A stretch of DNA of 64,000 nucleotides from Rapidithrix thailandica (GCF_039710355.1 NZ_JBDKWZ010000026.1:1-64000), one strand, 5' to 3'; positions 9,701 to 18,323 are shown, counted from the stretch's first letter. Numbers and translations are program-made. Notes: a model not told the origin generated them from the sequence alone.

Positions 9701-11708
9701 TGCCGCCATTCTGCTTCAAAAGTTGATTGACTTGGAAAGCCGGATTGCCCTGTTGCGATTTACACCCGTAGCCCGCGCTTGTGCGGCTTTATGGTGGCAG
9801 GTATTTGCCGAAAACACGGAACAAGCCAACTCTAAAGAACTGTTGTTACACCGGATTCGTGGACAAGCAGTCATCAGAAAGCTTTTCCCTAATAGTGAAG
9901 ACCAGCAAGAGCTAATTGGCGATCTGGCTACAGAAATAGAGGCTTTTGTGGAACGTTCCGGATTGTTCTCACCTACTATTGTGGAAGATGCCGCTACCTA
10001 CCTGAGCCTTGAATTAGCGGAAAAAGACACCTTTACGATCAGTAGGGAAGCAGCCATCATCTATGAAGGATTTACCAATGACTTGCAAGCCAAAAATGCA
10101 AAAGAGGCCTATGTTCAATCGGTAAATGCGCTGAAAAACACGCCTGAAGATGCCTTTAGCCTGATCGTTGATTGGCTAAAAGCTTGGCTGCAAATGCAAC
10201 AAACAGAAGGCAAAGAACATCTGGCAAACAGCCTTGAAGAAGCGGCGGTACTGCTGTTCACCAATACCTTCAACAACCTAAATGTTTTGAATGTAGAAGT
10301 AGAACAGATGGTTGAAGGCTTGAGTGGCGAACATACTTCTATCGAAAAAGGGAATTACACACTCAATTATCACACTTTCATCGATAAACTTAAGCATTTT
10401 GAAACACATGTAGTCCCTGACTTCCTGAAATTTCAGTCGCTGAAGAAGTCGATGGTAGAAGATTTCCGCAAACAAATCAGGTTAGATGAGTTTAAGCCCA
10501 GAGTGTTGAGTTCTTTTGTAAGAAACCAATTGGTAGACCAGGTGTATTTACCCCTTATCGGAGATAACCTGGCCAAGCAAATCGGGGTGGTAGGCCATAA
10601 CAAGCGTACGGACTTGATGGGGATGCTCTTGTTAATTTCCCCTCCCGGATACGGGAAAACAACCCTGATGGAATACATTGCCAACCGGGTAGGATTGATT
10701 TTCATGAAAATCAACGGACCGGCTATCGGACACCAGGTCACTTCTCTCGACCCCGATGATGCCGGCAACGCCAGTGCCAGAGAAGAATTGAAAAAGCTCA
10801 ACCTGGCCTTTGAAATGGGTGACAATGTCATGGTGTACCTGGATGATATTCAGCACTGTAACCCGGAGTTTTTACAAAAATTCATTTCCCTTTGTGACGG
10901 TCAGCGTAAGATCGAAGGGGTATACAAAGGCGTGCCTCAAACCTATGATCTGAGAGGAAAAAGGGTATGTGTGGTAATGGCAGGTAACCCGTATACGGAA
11001 AGTGGAGAAAAATTCAGAATCCCGGATATGTTGGCCAACCGTGCAGATACATACAACCTGGGAGATATCATTGGAGATACGGAAGAACAATTCAGACTGA
11101 GCTATATCGAAAATGCATTGACTTCCAATCCGGTATTAACCAAACTGGCCGTAAGAAGTCGTAAAGATATCCATACCGTGGTTCGCTATGCGGAAACCGG
11201 AAACCGGGAAGGATTGGACTTCGAAGCCAACATGGAAGCGGATGAGCTCAACGAATATGTAGGGGTACTTTCTAAATTGCTCAAAATTCGCGATGCCATT
11301 TTGAAGGTTAACCTGAAGTATATTGAGTCGGCCGCACAAGCGGACGAATACCGTACCGAGCCTCCATTTAAATTACAGGGTTCGTACCGTAACATGAACA
11401 AGCTGGCCGAAAAAGTGATGCCGGTGATGAACGATAGGGAGTTACAAACCTTATTGCTCTCTCATTATGAAAACGAATCGCAAACGCTCACTACCGGTGC
11501 AGAAGCCAATATGCTGATCTTTAAACATATGATGAGTTGGTTGGATGAAACTTCTACCATGCGTTGGGAGGAGATCAAACAAGTATTTATGAAAAACCAA
11601 AAGCAAAAAGGCTATGGTAAAAACAATCAATTAGCCGCTTTATTGGAACAACTGGAAGGTTTTGCTGAAAACCTGAAAGGCATTAAAGAAGCCATTGAAA
11701 AGCGGTGA
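6792..11708 (+). CDS. Giant AAA+ protein of the 'DNA repair ATPase' (DUF3686) type
   Basis: A 1638-residue cytosolic protein. The first ~450 residues look like a beta-rich, propeller-like region ('MIAVGDHFLFGYNVHIGLK' at about 70-90). Residues about 470-850 are predicted coiled coil. A mixed region follows, and the C-terminus carries one AAA+ module: Walker A 'PPGYGKTT' with Lys about 1289, Walker B 'YLDD' with Asp 1351/1352, sensor-1-like 'VMAGNP', and a possible arginine finger near Arg 1417 in 'DMLANRAD'. It matches proteins annotated as DNA repair ATPase/DUF3686; that name is historical and I know of no proof of a repair role. Location after YqiJ- and flotillin-like genes suggests a membrane-microdomain-associated ATPase, perhaps MoxR-like; this is inference. 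It ends in a good terminator. Confidence 0.8.
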   Translation: MEENSTPQASEAPQIDAGTYEILRQRLKQSGNTLQEKLNQLNQVRKDTFGNIPTTLLKNERISTENNCIPRDMIAVGDHFLFGYNVHIGLKSEVEVSDVFSVYQFRSEDHSFHLKELSLLSDERFSEDFRQLYKYYKHTTFAKFVVIGPHLYLKFQTSKNTNSVKAFKFLMEDGELQYIDNRSDHEIKYPEQHELEWKRASRDHHREGDHPHISILDKVFVETIGGDLTIKIEDNTESGEGIYQEEVSHHEQTLDDAEIYFADLGNLILLKIKPYMEEHFRFFVFNHKLGEVHRIDSIKDTCVLLPDEQGIIFSQGYYLQTGELKVYDESLTGMRFEKKIISPNGEDFLFVYYNPAVGDYVLLSYNRIEQAVESPVTCSGFSFFRNGELIYFRADHEPKKHHALQLWQTPYVHPDYEVPTQNESYLYKVGNKDIVRAMAECNELMKLLQKEDAYATLYQDVAKKSSEIGDSYYWISHEEAYQIDTVLTEIHQNAVVAIEEFEKVRRIKKATLEAVGQISQQAKELIDKVRRRQYKEIDDFVQTLASIRKLRGDTISLKELRYADIPAIEALEQQLAEKNEDVSQKCVLFLLQEDSLLPYQQKVAGQNDKIEEVSKVAEADAIQGENDQIGQELEMLIEIVSNLKIEDATQTTEIIDSISDIYASLNQVKAKLKQVRKNLLGTEAKAEFAAQLRLIGQSVVNYLDVSDSPQRCEEYMTRLMVQLEELEGKFADFDEFIPQLADKRDEVYQAFESRKLNLVEQRNKKATSLQTAAERILKSIEHKVKSFKEVSEINAYFAADIMVHKVQEMITQLQSLEDNVKADDLQSKLNATKEEAVRQLKDRKDLFAEGENVITLGKHRFSVNVQALDVSLVQRDGDLYYHLSGTNFFEKADLVDHQFQPAILTQEIVSENREVYRGEYLAYQYLKQIKQEQTLDAHAGLPVKELAEKIQAFMAPRYQEGYQKGVHDADAAILLQKLIDLESRIALLRFTPVARACAALWWQVFAENTEQANSKELLLHRIRGQAVIRKLFPNSEDQQELIGDLATEIEAFVERSGLFSPTIVEDAATYLSLELAEKDTFTISREAAIIYEGFTNDLQAKNAKEAYVQSVNALKNTPEDAFSLIVDWLKAWLQMQQTEGKEHLANSLEEAAVLLFTNTFNNLNVLNVEVEQMVEGLSGEHTSIEKGNYTLNYHTFIDKLKHFETHVVPDFLKFQSLKKSMVEDFRKQIRLDEFKPRVLSSFVRNQLVDQVYLPLIGDNLAKQIGVVGHNKRTDLMGMLLLISPPGYGKTTLMEYIANRVGLIFMKINGPAIGHQVTSLDPDDAGNASAREELKKLNLAFEMGDNVMVYLDDIQHCNPEFLQKFISLCDGQRKIEGVYKGVPQTYDLRGKRVCVVMAGNPYTESGEKFRIPDMLANRADTYNLGDIIGDTEEQFRLSYIENALTSNPVLTKLAVRSRKDIHTVVRYAETGNREGLDFEANMEADELNEYVGVLSKLLKIRDAILKVNLKYIESAAQADEYRTEPPFKLQGSYRNMNKLAEKVMPVMNDRELQTLLLSHYENESQTLTTGAEANMLIFKHMMSWLDETSTMRWEEIKQVFMKNQKQKGYGKNNQLAALLEQLEGFAENLKGIKEAIEKR

Positions 11709-11733
11709 TAGATTAAATATGTTGTTGTAAATC

Positions 11734-11777
11734 AATCAGGCTATTGACGAAATTTTGTCGGTAGCCTGATTTTTTAT
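11734..11777 (+). terminator. Rho-independent terminator after the AAA+ gene
   Basis: AATCAGGCTA (11734-11743) pairs with TAGCCTGATT (11762-11771), and the stem runs straight into a T-rich tail. It closes the flotillin/AAA+ unit. Confidence 0.85.
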
Positions 11778-11795
11778 TTCTAAAAAACCGTCTAT

Positions 11796-12375
11796 ATGCG
11801 ATTCAAAATAAAACCACAGTAGGCACATAGGACACAGTAGAAATGAAATAACGAACTCCTTAAAAACTATGTAACCTTATGTTCCTATGCGATTCAAAAA
11901 CAAAACCACAGTAGGTACATAGGGCACAGTAGAAATGAAATAACGAACTCCTTAAAAACTATATGATCTTATGTTCCTATGGGGTTCAAAAACAAAACCA
12001 CAGTAGGCACATAGGGCACAATAGAAATGAAATAACGAACTCCTTAAAAACTATGTAACCTTATGTTCCTATGCGATTCAAAAACAAAACCACAGTAGGT
12101 ACATAGGGCACAGTAGAAATGAAATGACAAGCTCCTAATAACTTATGTGATCTTATGTTCCTATGGGGTTCAAAAACAAAACCACAGTAGGCACATAGGG
12201 CACAATAGAAATGAAATAACGAACTCCTTAAAAACTATGTGATCTTATGTTCCTATGCGATTCAAAAATAAAACCACAGTAGGTACATAGAACACAATAG
12301 AAATAAAATAACGAACTCCTTAAAAACTATGTGATCTTATGTTCCTATGCGATTCAAAAACAAAACCACAGTAGG
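11796..12375. repeat. 92-bp tandem repeat array, about 6.3 copies
   Basis: The word ACCACAGTAGG recurs at 11813, 11905, 11997, 12089, 12181, 12273 and 12365, exactly every 92 bp. Copies are nearly identical apart from a few positions. Two variants alternate: 'gcgattc...gtaggtac' and 'ggggttc...gtaggcac', giving a higher-order period of 184 bp. Each unit holds CCTATG and CATAGG words in inverted orientation about 35 bp apart and so could form a weak hairpin. There are stops in all frames and no spacers, so it is neither a gene nor a CRISPR array. It fills the gap between convergent transcription units. Confidence 0.95.
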
Positions 12376-12400
12376 AAAGAACTAAGCCTTACTCCTGAAC

Positions 12401-13285
12401 TTACTTACCCTTCTTCGCCTTAATCATTGCTTCAAGTTTGTCCCACATATCTTTGGGAACAAGATGCTCCAAAAAGTTAAACTCCCCGGCACCGTTTAGC
12501 CACTCACCACCGTCAATGGTAATCACCTCCCCGTTGATGTAAGCTGAAAAGTCCGACACCAAATAAGCCGCCAGGTTGGCTAATTCCTGATGATCTCCCA
12601 CCCGGTTAAGCGGCACCTTCTGAGCCAGATCAAATTTATCTTTCAAATTGCCCGGTAAGAGCCTGTCCCAGGCTCCTTTGGTCGGGAAAGGTCCCGGAGC
12701 TATGGCATTACTTCTGATACCGTACTTTGCCCATTCCACTGCCAGACTTTTGGTCATGGCCAATACGCCGGCTTTTGCCGTAGCACTGGGAACCACATAA
12801 CCCGAACCCGTCCAGGCGTAGGTGGTGACAATGTTCAAAATCACCGTGTTTTTCTGCTGAGTATTGATCCAATGTTTTCCAAAAGCCAACGTACAGTTTT
12901 TACTTCCTTTCAGTACGATATCAATAATGGTATCAAATGCGTTGGCCGATAGGCGTTCGGTAGGAGAGATAAAATTTCCCGCAGCATTGTTCAACAGCAC
13001 GTCTACTTTACCGAAGGTGTTTAAAACCTCCTGAAGCATGGCCTCCACCTGATCATAATGACGCACATCACATTGTACAGCCAAGCAATTTCCACCTGTT
13101 TCCTTTTCCAATTCCGTGGCGGTATTTTGCAACTTTTCCAAATTACGGGAAGTGATGGCTACCTTAGCCCCTAATTCGAGAAAATATTTTGTCATGGATT
13201 TTCCCAAGCCACTTCCTCCCCCAGTCACAACAATTACCTTATTTTCAAGCGCATCTTCGCGAAGCATTTTTGAAGAGTAGTTCAT
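12401..13285 (-). CDS. SDR family oxidoreductase, 2,4-dienoyl-CoA reductase-like
   Basis: A 294-residue short-chain dehydrogenase. The Rossmann motif 'TGGGSGLG' (about residues 21-28) and 'NNAAGN' are clear, and the C-terminal 'DGGEWLNGAG' fits peroxisomal-type or bacterial 2,4-dienoyl-CoA reductases. The usual catalytic Y-x-x-x-K is absent. Instead there is 'VVPSATAKAG' with Ser and Lys four apart, as in the DECR branch of the SDR superfamily. The likely role is NADPH-dependent reduction of dienoyl-CoA during breakdown of unsaturated fatty acids. The gene is transcribed leftward, 134 bp from the Crp-type regulator. The start at 13285 could be a few codons too long, as another Met lies at residue 7. 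Confidence 0.85.
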   Translation of the reverse strand: MNYSSKMLREDALENKVIVVTGGGSGLGKSMTKYFLELGAKVAITSRNLEKLQNTATELEKETGGNCLAVQCDVRHYDQVEAMLQEVLNTFGKVDVLLNNAAGNFISPTERLSANAFDTIIDIVLKGSKNCTLAFGKHWINTQQKNTVILNIVTTYAWTGSGYVVPSATAKAGVLAMTKSLAVEWAKYGIRSNAIAPGPFPTKGAWDRLLPGNLKDKFDLAQKVPLNRVGDHQELANLAAYLVSDFSAYINGEVITIDGGEWLNGAGEFNFLEHLVPKDMWDKLEAMIKAKKGK

Positions 13286-13419
13286 AGGATTTTCATTTAA
13301 TAAAATTAATTAAAAACAGGTTGAATACTCAAACGCCCCCGCCCTATTATAGTCATTTCGCAATTTGAGTTATCCTCACAAAAGTTAACAGATACGGGGA
13401 ATGAAACAATGAACCCAAG

Positions 13420-13986
13420 TTAATTAATTCGTCTGCGGATCCGGCTCAATGCCTGTGGAGTCACCCCTATATAAGAGGCGATGTATTTTAACGGAACTTG
13501 TTGAAAAAGATGTGGGTACTCGGTGAGCAGTTTTAAATACCGCTGCTCGGCAGTATGGTTCAACAGGGAGAGCTCCCGTCTGGATTTTTTCAAAAACAAT
13601 TCTTCGCTGGCATGCCTGCCAATGGTATTCCCTATCTCCGTTTCTTGGTAAATTGCCTGTAAATCCTCATAGGTCAAGCGCCAAAGTACGGTAGTTGTCA
13701 GCGTTTCTATATGATAGGTAGAAGGGATTTGCATCAAGAAAGAATCGTATGCGCTGACAAAACTGTTGTGAAAGACAAAACTAAACGTCAGGTCATTTCC
13801 TTCTTTTGGTACGTAAAATCGTAAAATACCTTTTTCGACAAAAGACAAATGTTTTTCCGTCTGTCCTACTTCTAAAAGATAGGTCTTTTTAGAAAACTCT
13901 TGCCGTACCAATTTGGAAGAAATAACTTGCCAATCCTTGTCGGTAACCCGGGCGGTTCGTTCAAGGTATTTTCGGATTTGTTCCAT
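13420..13986 (-). CDS. Crp/Fnr family transcriptional regulator
   Basis: The 188-residue protein has an N-terminal cyclic-nucleotide-binding-like beta-roll (about residues 20-125; 'LLEVGQTEKHLSFVEKGILR') and a short C-terminal helix-turn-helix ('LKYIASYIGVTPQALSRIRR', about 167-186). It resembles the many Bacteroidota Crp-like regulators that lack clear cAMP-binding residues. The effector is unknown. It is co-directional with the SDR gene downstream (134-bp gap) and could regulate it, but this cannot be shown from sequence. Confidence 0.85.
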   Translation of the reverse strand: MEQIRKYLERTARVTDKDWQVISSKLVRQEFSKKTYLLEVGQTEKHLSFVEKGILRFYVPKEGNDLTFSFVFHNSFVSAYDSFLMQIPSTYHIETLTTTVLWRLTYEDLQAIYQETEIGNTIGRHASEELFLKKSRRELSLLNHTAEQRYLKLLTEYPHLFQQVPLKYIASYIGVTPQALSRIRRRIN

Positions 13987-14112
13987 ACATAAAAAGTTCG
14001 CTTTGTTAGATACCTGAGCGCAACAATACTTTGTCTATATTGCGCTTTTCAACACTCCTTTCCATCATTTTACGGGTTGCAGCGGCTATTATCTTCAGTG
14101 GATTCTAAAAAG

Positions 14113-14910
14113 TCATTTCTTTTGATAATTCTCCGGCCGTTCTTTCAAAAGACCCCATTTCAGTTTAGGCAGCGCTACCAGTTCTTCGTATATTTTTTTA
14201 ACGTTCCGTTCACTTCTCAGGCTTAAATGCTCCACATTCCTTAAGGCTAACACCGGAGTGTAATCTTTACTTTTTAAACGAGCGGTCAAAAGCCTGAAAA
14301 AACGCAATTGCGAAAGGTCCTTTAAAAATTCAAGAGAATCCAATTGTATGTATTGCGGGCCTAAGCCATCCCCTTCAATACTCAGGCTTTCCAAACCCTT
14401 CATCGAGGACAGAGGTGAATAATCCGGAATTTTCCGGAAGTTTTCGACAGATAAACCCACCAGGTTTTTCAGCTGGGTGATAGGAACAATACTTTCCACT
14501 CCGGCCCCGGAGCCTATATGTAATAAGTTCAGTTTTTGGAGGTTTGCAATAGCCGATATATCTTTATAAACACCCCATTTTATATTCAGACGGGTTAAAT
14601 TTTCCTGATGACAAACCGCATCAAATAATTCCTGAGGCATCCGGGTACCAAAAGTTAGCTCTGTGAACTGTGTAGGATTACTTTTTAGGAAATCACACCA
14701 TTCCATTACAATTCTTTTCCTCTCTTTTTGAGAAAGTGAAGGATCGTCCAGTTGGGTACAATGGATAACTAAATTCGTTTCACCTTGATATTCAGACAAT
14801 GCAACTACGCTTCTAACTTTACCGGTATCCTCTTTAAAAAAGTAATTGAAACCATATCTGATTTGCTTTTCACTCAATATCATTCTTATACGTTCTATTT
14901 TGTTCTTCAA
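14113..14910 (-). CDS. Leucine-rich-repeat-like protein
   Basis: A 265-residue protein without signal peptide. From about residue 110 it has irregular leucine-rich repeats of 22-25 residues ('LQKLNLLHIGSG', 'LKNLVGLSVENF', 'MKGLESLSIEG', 'LSQLRFFRLL', 'LRNVEHLSLRS'). The N-terminal 100 residues do not match a family I know. LRR folds usually bind proteins, but no partner is evident. The gene is flanked by short gaps and has no recognised promoter or terminator. The ending 'KWGLLKERPE' resembles LRR-cap regions of other Bacteroidota immunity-like or housekeeping proteins, which is weak evidence. Confidence 0.65.
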   Translation of the reverse strand: MKNKIERIRMILSEKQIRYGFNYFFKEDTGKVRSVVALSEYQGETNLVIHCTQLDDPSLSQKERKRIVMEWCDFLKSNPTQFTELTFGTRMPQELFDAVCHQENLTRLNIKWGVYKDISAIANLQKLNLLHIGSGAGVESIVPITQLKNLVGLSVENFRKIPDYSPLSSMKGLESLSIEGDGLGPQYIQLDSLEFLKDLSQLRFFRLLTARLKSKDYTPVLALRNVEHLSLRSERNVKKIYEELVALPKLKWGLLKERPENYQKK

Positions 14911-15078
14911 TGCTCTTCCCCTCCCCTGACATACAGATTTTCAATCAATAAAATCTCATTAAGTAACGACAGAGCGGAGATGATGCCAATATCCATTGGT
15001 AATTATCAAATACTCATTCGGCTTGTTTTTAGAAATCCTTTCAAGTAATTCATACGGCTGCCTATCTCTTCTCAGAAA

Positions 15079-15552
15079 CTAACCGATTTCATTTTGCAGA
15101 ACTTCAAGTCTTTTTTCAAAACACACGCTATTCTCTACACCTGCATACTGGCCGTAATTCGGAATAACCTTATATCCATTCTTTGTATATAACCCAATCG
15201 CTTCCGGTTGTTTTTGCCCTGTTTCTAAGATGCATTTTTCAAAAGACATTTCGCTTGCCCACTTCTCCAGTTCAGCCAATACCCGGGAAGCAATTCCTTT
15301 TCCTCTTCCGGTGGGTAAAGTAAACATTCGCTTCACCTCCATCACATTCGGTTCATAAACTTTGATGGCTCCACATCCCAAAGCGATTCCGTCCTCATAA
15401 GCCAGCACCACATGGCCGATATGATCAAGGGTATTGAACTGAGCGTAAAAGGAATGATCCTCTCCGTCTCTTTTTTTCAGCTCTGCATCAAGCAGTTGAA
15501 CAAGCGCAATAAAATCGTGATTTCCCGAATGAGTTCTTATGGCTTTGATCAT
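15079..15552 (-). CDS. GNAT family N-acetyltransferase
   Basis: The frame is open from 15621, but the family N-terminus matches the internal Met at 15552 ('MIKAIRTHSGNHDF'), giving 157 residues. The acetyl-CoA loop 'RGKGIASRV' (about residues 95-103 from this start) and the following helix are clear, as is the 'GLYTKNGYK' motif near the C-terminus. The substrate is unknown; relatives include small-molecule acetyltransferases. It ends with TAG, which shows that TAG is an ordinary stop codon here. Three 16-bp repeats with palindromic cores lie about 160 bp upstream. Confidence 0.85.
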   Translation of the reverse strand: MIKAIRTHSGNHDFIALVQLLDAELKKRDGEDHSFYAQFNTLDHIGHVVLAYEDGIALGCGAIKVYEPNVMEVKRMFTLPTGRGKGIASRVLAELEKWASEMSFEKCILETGQKQPEAIGLYTKNGYKVIPNYGQYAGVENSVCFEKRLEVLQNEIG

Positions 15553-15712
15553 ACTTCTCTTTGTTTTCTTATCCGGTTTCAAAATCGTAAATCTACTACG
15601 ATTTTTCAACAAGTCGGACATATATTCTGATTCCTACAGGGCTGTCACTGCGGCTTTTACACTCATCCAGCCTTTGGATCTCACCTTTCCGGTCAAACAA
15701 TGTTATTATTTT

Positions 15713-15760
15713 CCGATATGTCGGACCACCGATATGTCGGACCACCGAAGTGTCGGACCA
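15713..15760. repeat. Three tandem 16-bp repeats with a palindromic core
   Basis: CCGATATGTCGGACCA is repeated without gaps at 15713, 15729 and 15745 (the third has AGTG in place of ATATG at its centre). Each unit holds the dyad CCGAnnnnTCGG. It lies between a lipoprotein gene and a GNAT gene, both leftward, so it could be an operator array for the GNAT gene or a simple expanded repeat. Confidence 0.8.
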
Positions 15761-15863
15761 TAAAAATGATCTTCTGAGAACCCTAAACTGAAAATTTTTA
15801 TCACCAAAGGGGCAGCCCCCGCAACGAATTTTAAACATGCGCTAAATTATATGTTTCATTTCT

Positions 15864-16418
15864 CTAAAATACTTCTAATAAAGAAGTATTTTCATTACTC
15901 TGGCCCCAAGCTCCCTTCGTAAATTCAACCTTGCCCAAGCAATTCAAATATTGCCTCAACTCTTCCTCGTTAATATTAGTGTCCATACTTCTGATCTGGG
16001 AATAAAGATTTTCAACGTCACATCCGGAACTTTCGATTAACGTTTTCAAGTTGGCTTTTACCTTGTTTTCATGATTCAAATACGTTTTCCGGAAAAGAAT
16101 TTCTCGTTCAATCCAACTATCTTCTACACCTAGCTTTTTCATTTCTTTTGCAAAGGCTTCAAAATCGTAAAAAGAATCGCGATCAGGAGTCTTGTACTCA
16201 AAATAGATAGTACTACACCCTCCGGCATTTGGCCCTTGCCAAACAATGTCTTTTTCTTCTATGGAAATCATTGTACAATGGCTGTTCCCCCATTTTGCTA
16301 ATACATTACCTATTTCATTGACTTGTTCATCCGTAACTCGAATGGATGGGTCGTCCTTTTTACAGGAACTCACCATCAAAAACAACCCTGCAATCAAAAG
16401 TAATTTTAAACTGTTCAT
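15864..16418 (-). CDS. Hypothetical lipoprotein
   Basis: The 184-residue product has a signal peptide with the lipobox 'LMVSSC' (Cys about residue 19) followed by 'KKDD', so it is an anchored lipoprotein. The mature part is mostly polar and helical with several Cys residues ('HCTM', 'GGCST', 'SGCDVEN', 'LNCLG'). No named domain was recognised. Stop codon is TAG. A TAnnTTTG element (TAAGTTTG) lies at 16436-16443, 18 bp before the start, close for a promoter but possible with a very short leader. Confidence 0.7.
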   Translation of the reverse strand: MNSLKLLLIAGLFLMVSSCKKDDPSIRVTDEQVNEIGNVLAKWGNSHCTMISIEEKDIVWQGPNAGGCSTIYFEYKTPDRDSFYDFEAFAKEMKKLGVEDSWIEREILFRKTYLNHENKVKANLKTLIESSGCDVENLYSQIRSMDTNINEEELRQYLNCLGKVEFTKGAWGQSNENTSLLEVF

Positions 16419-16435
16419 TGTATTAGATTTAGTTT

Positions 16436-16443
16436 CAAACTTA
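16436..16443 (-). promoter_or_regulatory. Candidate -7 element for the lipoprotein gene
   Basis: The minus strand reads TAAGTTTG, 18 bp upstream of the ATG. The expected leader would be only about 10 nt, so confidence is limited. Confidence 0.35.
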
Positions 16444-16916
16444 ATATCCAGTTGTTACAACTTAGACATCTTTCAATTATAGCCTCCTAAAGTTAGAGAA
16501 GCTAAAATGAAAAACGTACAAACATTTGGCTATTTTTAATTTTGATAAAGTATCGGTACAAATCCCCAAAAAGCAAACCGGATACTTATAAATCATAAAA
16601 ATAAAGCTTTGCAATACCCTCCCCAGGCACTTCAAAATCTCCAATACAATTGTTTATGCCTTATGCTAGATGCTAAAAGAGTTTGTAACAACATTTACCT
16701 GTTTTTGTACTTTTTCAAGATAACAAAGGCCCTCTTGGTATAAAATATGCAAAACATTAACCATTATCACAGTACAATGTATTGAGGTTATCACGTATGA
16801 AAATTCGCCATAGTTCAGGAAGCTTTTATAATTATACCCTATGGCTTATTCTAAAAATTACACCTCGCGCATTCACATGTGGTAATCTTTATTATTTACA
16901 CTAAAAAAGTACACTT
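16444..16916. other. Gene-free stretch between divergent genes
   Basis: An AT-rich region of 473 bp with no frame of useful size, no repeat and no recognised fragment. It should hold the promoter of the rightward secreted BNR protein, but no TAnnTTTG match is placed well for it. Confidence 0.5.
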
Positions 16917-18269
16917 ATGCAACCATCAAAAAATGGAATCAGGCGACTGGTAGTAGCGCTTGTATTTATTACTTTATTACTTCCCCTGCATGTCTTTGCT
17001 AATGGAAAAGGGTTCTTTGCTATTCAATTTACCTGGGACAATGGCTCTTACAACCCGGAATACAAAGTTGGAGTAAATTTTACAAAGGGGAGTATTATCA
17101 GCAAAAACTTTAAAGAAATCACTGCCAAAAATAATATTTTGATCGCAGAATTTTCGCCCGGAGATTATGAGATTGAATCATTGGAATTTACCGGAGGAGA
17201 CTTGTATGGCCAAAAACTCACTTTAGACTTTAAACGAAAAATTACCATAGAGGATGGAAAAATTACCAACGGAGGATTGGTGTTTATTGGCAAAGGAAGC
17301 CAAAAGAACAAAAAGCGCCATGAGATTTACTTTTTGACGCTTAACAACCAAGCAGACCTTCAATGGTACCTGCAAAATAAGTATGTCAGTCCTAATGTAT
17401 CCAGGACTTCCCCCGTTCAAACCGCTTGGGAATTTACCAAACAAGAAACCATAGACAGGGTGATTGCCTTTTTCGAAAAGAGTTATGTAGAACGGGAAAC
17501 TCAACATCCTCAAAAAGGCGTAAAATATCTCTATGGCATGTTGGGTATGTTGATCAAGCTGCAAAAAGATCAAAACGGAACCGTTGTGGGAAGCCAGCGG
17601 CTACATACCGGAACTTACCGACAGGTTCAATCCTCTCAATCCTATCAGGGAAAAAAGATTGTGGATTTAGGCCAGGGTCACTATTTATACGGTCCCGATG
17701 AAGATCTTCAACCGGTTAAGTATCCGGAAGGCCTCACAACGGACTCTCAATTCAAATTCATTGGAAATAATAAATTTTTAGTTGTGGACGGCAATTTCAA
17801 TATTTACGTTTCGGAGGGAAAACCCTTTCAATGGAAAAAACAGGATGATTTCCACAGGAAATATGATCCTTATAACCGCCCTCATATCAGTTTTGGTGCA
17901 AACCATATCTATATTTTTACCTATCATATTGAAGATGACTGGAGTTTGTTAAGAGCTCCTTATGACAAGGTTCAATTTGAAGCTGTCGAAATCAGTCCGG
18001 AAATCAAGAAAGTTTCCGAAGTGCAAGAAACCCAAAACAAACTGGTCATCGGGCCAAGAACCACCAACTTTGTAAAGAAGGGCGCATTTATACATGTACA
18101 AGATTTAAATTCAGGCAATTGGGAATTAGTGCGGGCTCCCCGGGGAGACTGTGGCGGCTTGTACGTGGATAGTAAAAATGATAACCGTTTTCAGGCTGTT
18201 TGTGGAAAGCTTGTTTATATCAGTGAAGATGCCGGGCATACATGGGTGTTGATCAAAGATAAAAAGTAA
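16917..18269 (+). CDS. Secreted protein with a C-terminal BNR/Asp-box motif
   Basis: A 450-residue exported protein. Residues 1-28 form a signal peptide ('LVVALVFITLLLPLHVFA'). The N-terminal ~110 residues are predicted to be a beta-sandwich. The C-terminal ~200 residues look like beta-propeller blades, with one clear Asp-box 'SEDAGHTW' near residue 440, as in sialidase and photosystem-stability-factor-like repeats. The function is unknown. It is monocistronic and followed by a good terminator. A 'CGG--VDSKNDNRFQAVCG' segment with two Cys residues may form a disulfide. Confidence 0.7.
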   Translation: MQPSKNGIRRLVVALVFITLLLPLHVFANGKGFFAIQFTWDNGSYNPEYKVGVNFTKGSIISKNFKEITAKNNILIAEFSPGDYEIESLEFTGGDLYGQKLTLDFKRKITIEDGKITNGGLVFIGKGSQKNKKRHEIYFLTLNNQADLQWYLQNKYVSPNVSRTSPVQTAWEFTKQETIDRVIAFFEKSYVERETQHPQKGVKYLYGMLGMLIKLQKDQNGTVVGSQRLHTGTYRQVQSSQSYQGKKIVDLGQGHYLYGPDEDLQPVKYPEGLTTDSQFKFIGNNKFLVVDGNFNIYVSEGKPFQWKKQDDFHRKYDPYNRPHISFGANHIYIFTYHIEDDWSLLRAPYDKVQFEAVEISPEIKKVSEVQETQNKLVIGPRTTNFVKKGAFIHVQDLNSGNWELVRAPRGDCGGLYVDSKNDNRFQAVCGKLVYISEDAGHTWVLIKDKK

Positions 18270-18293
18270 CAGTCAAGGATCGTATAACTTATG

Positions 18294-18323
18294 AAAAGGG
18301 AATCGAAAAAAGATTCCCTTTTT
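18294..18323 (+). terminator. Rho-independent terminator after the BNR gene
   Basis: AAAAGGGAATC (18294-18304) and GATTCCCTTTT (18312-18322) form a perfect 11-bp stem that runs into further T residues. Confidence 0.85.

Noticed and set aside
11796..12375. Possible CRISPR array
   Set aside because: The 92-bp units repeat in full with no variable spacers and no cas gene is near.
15596..15838. 80-codon leftward frame with Cys-rich start
   Set aside because: Its middle is made of the 16-bp tandem repeats and it overlaps the extended GNAT frame; no relation to known proteins.
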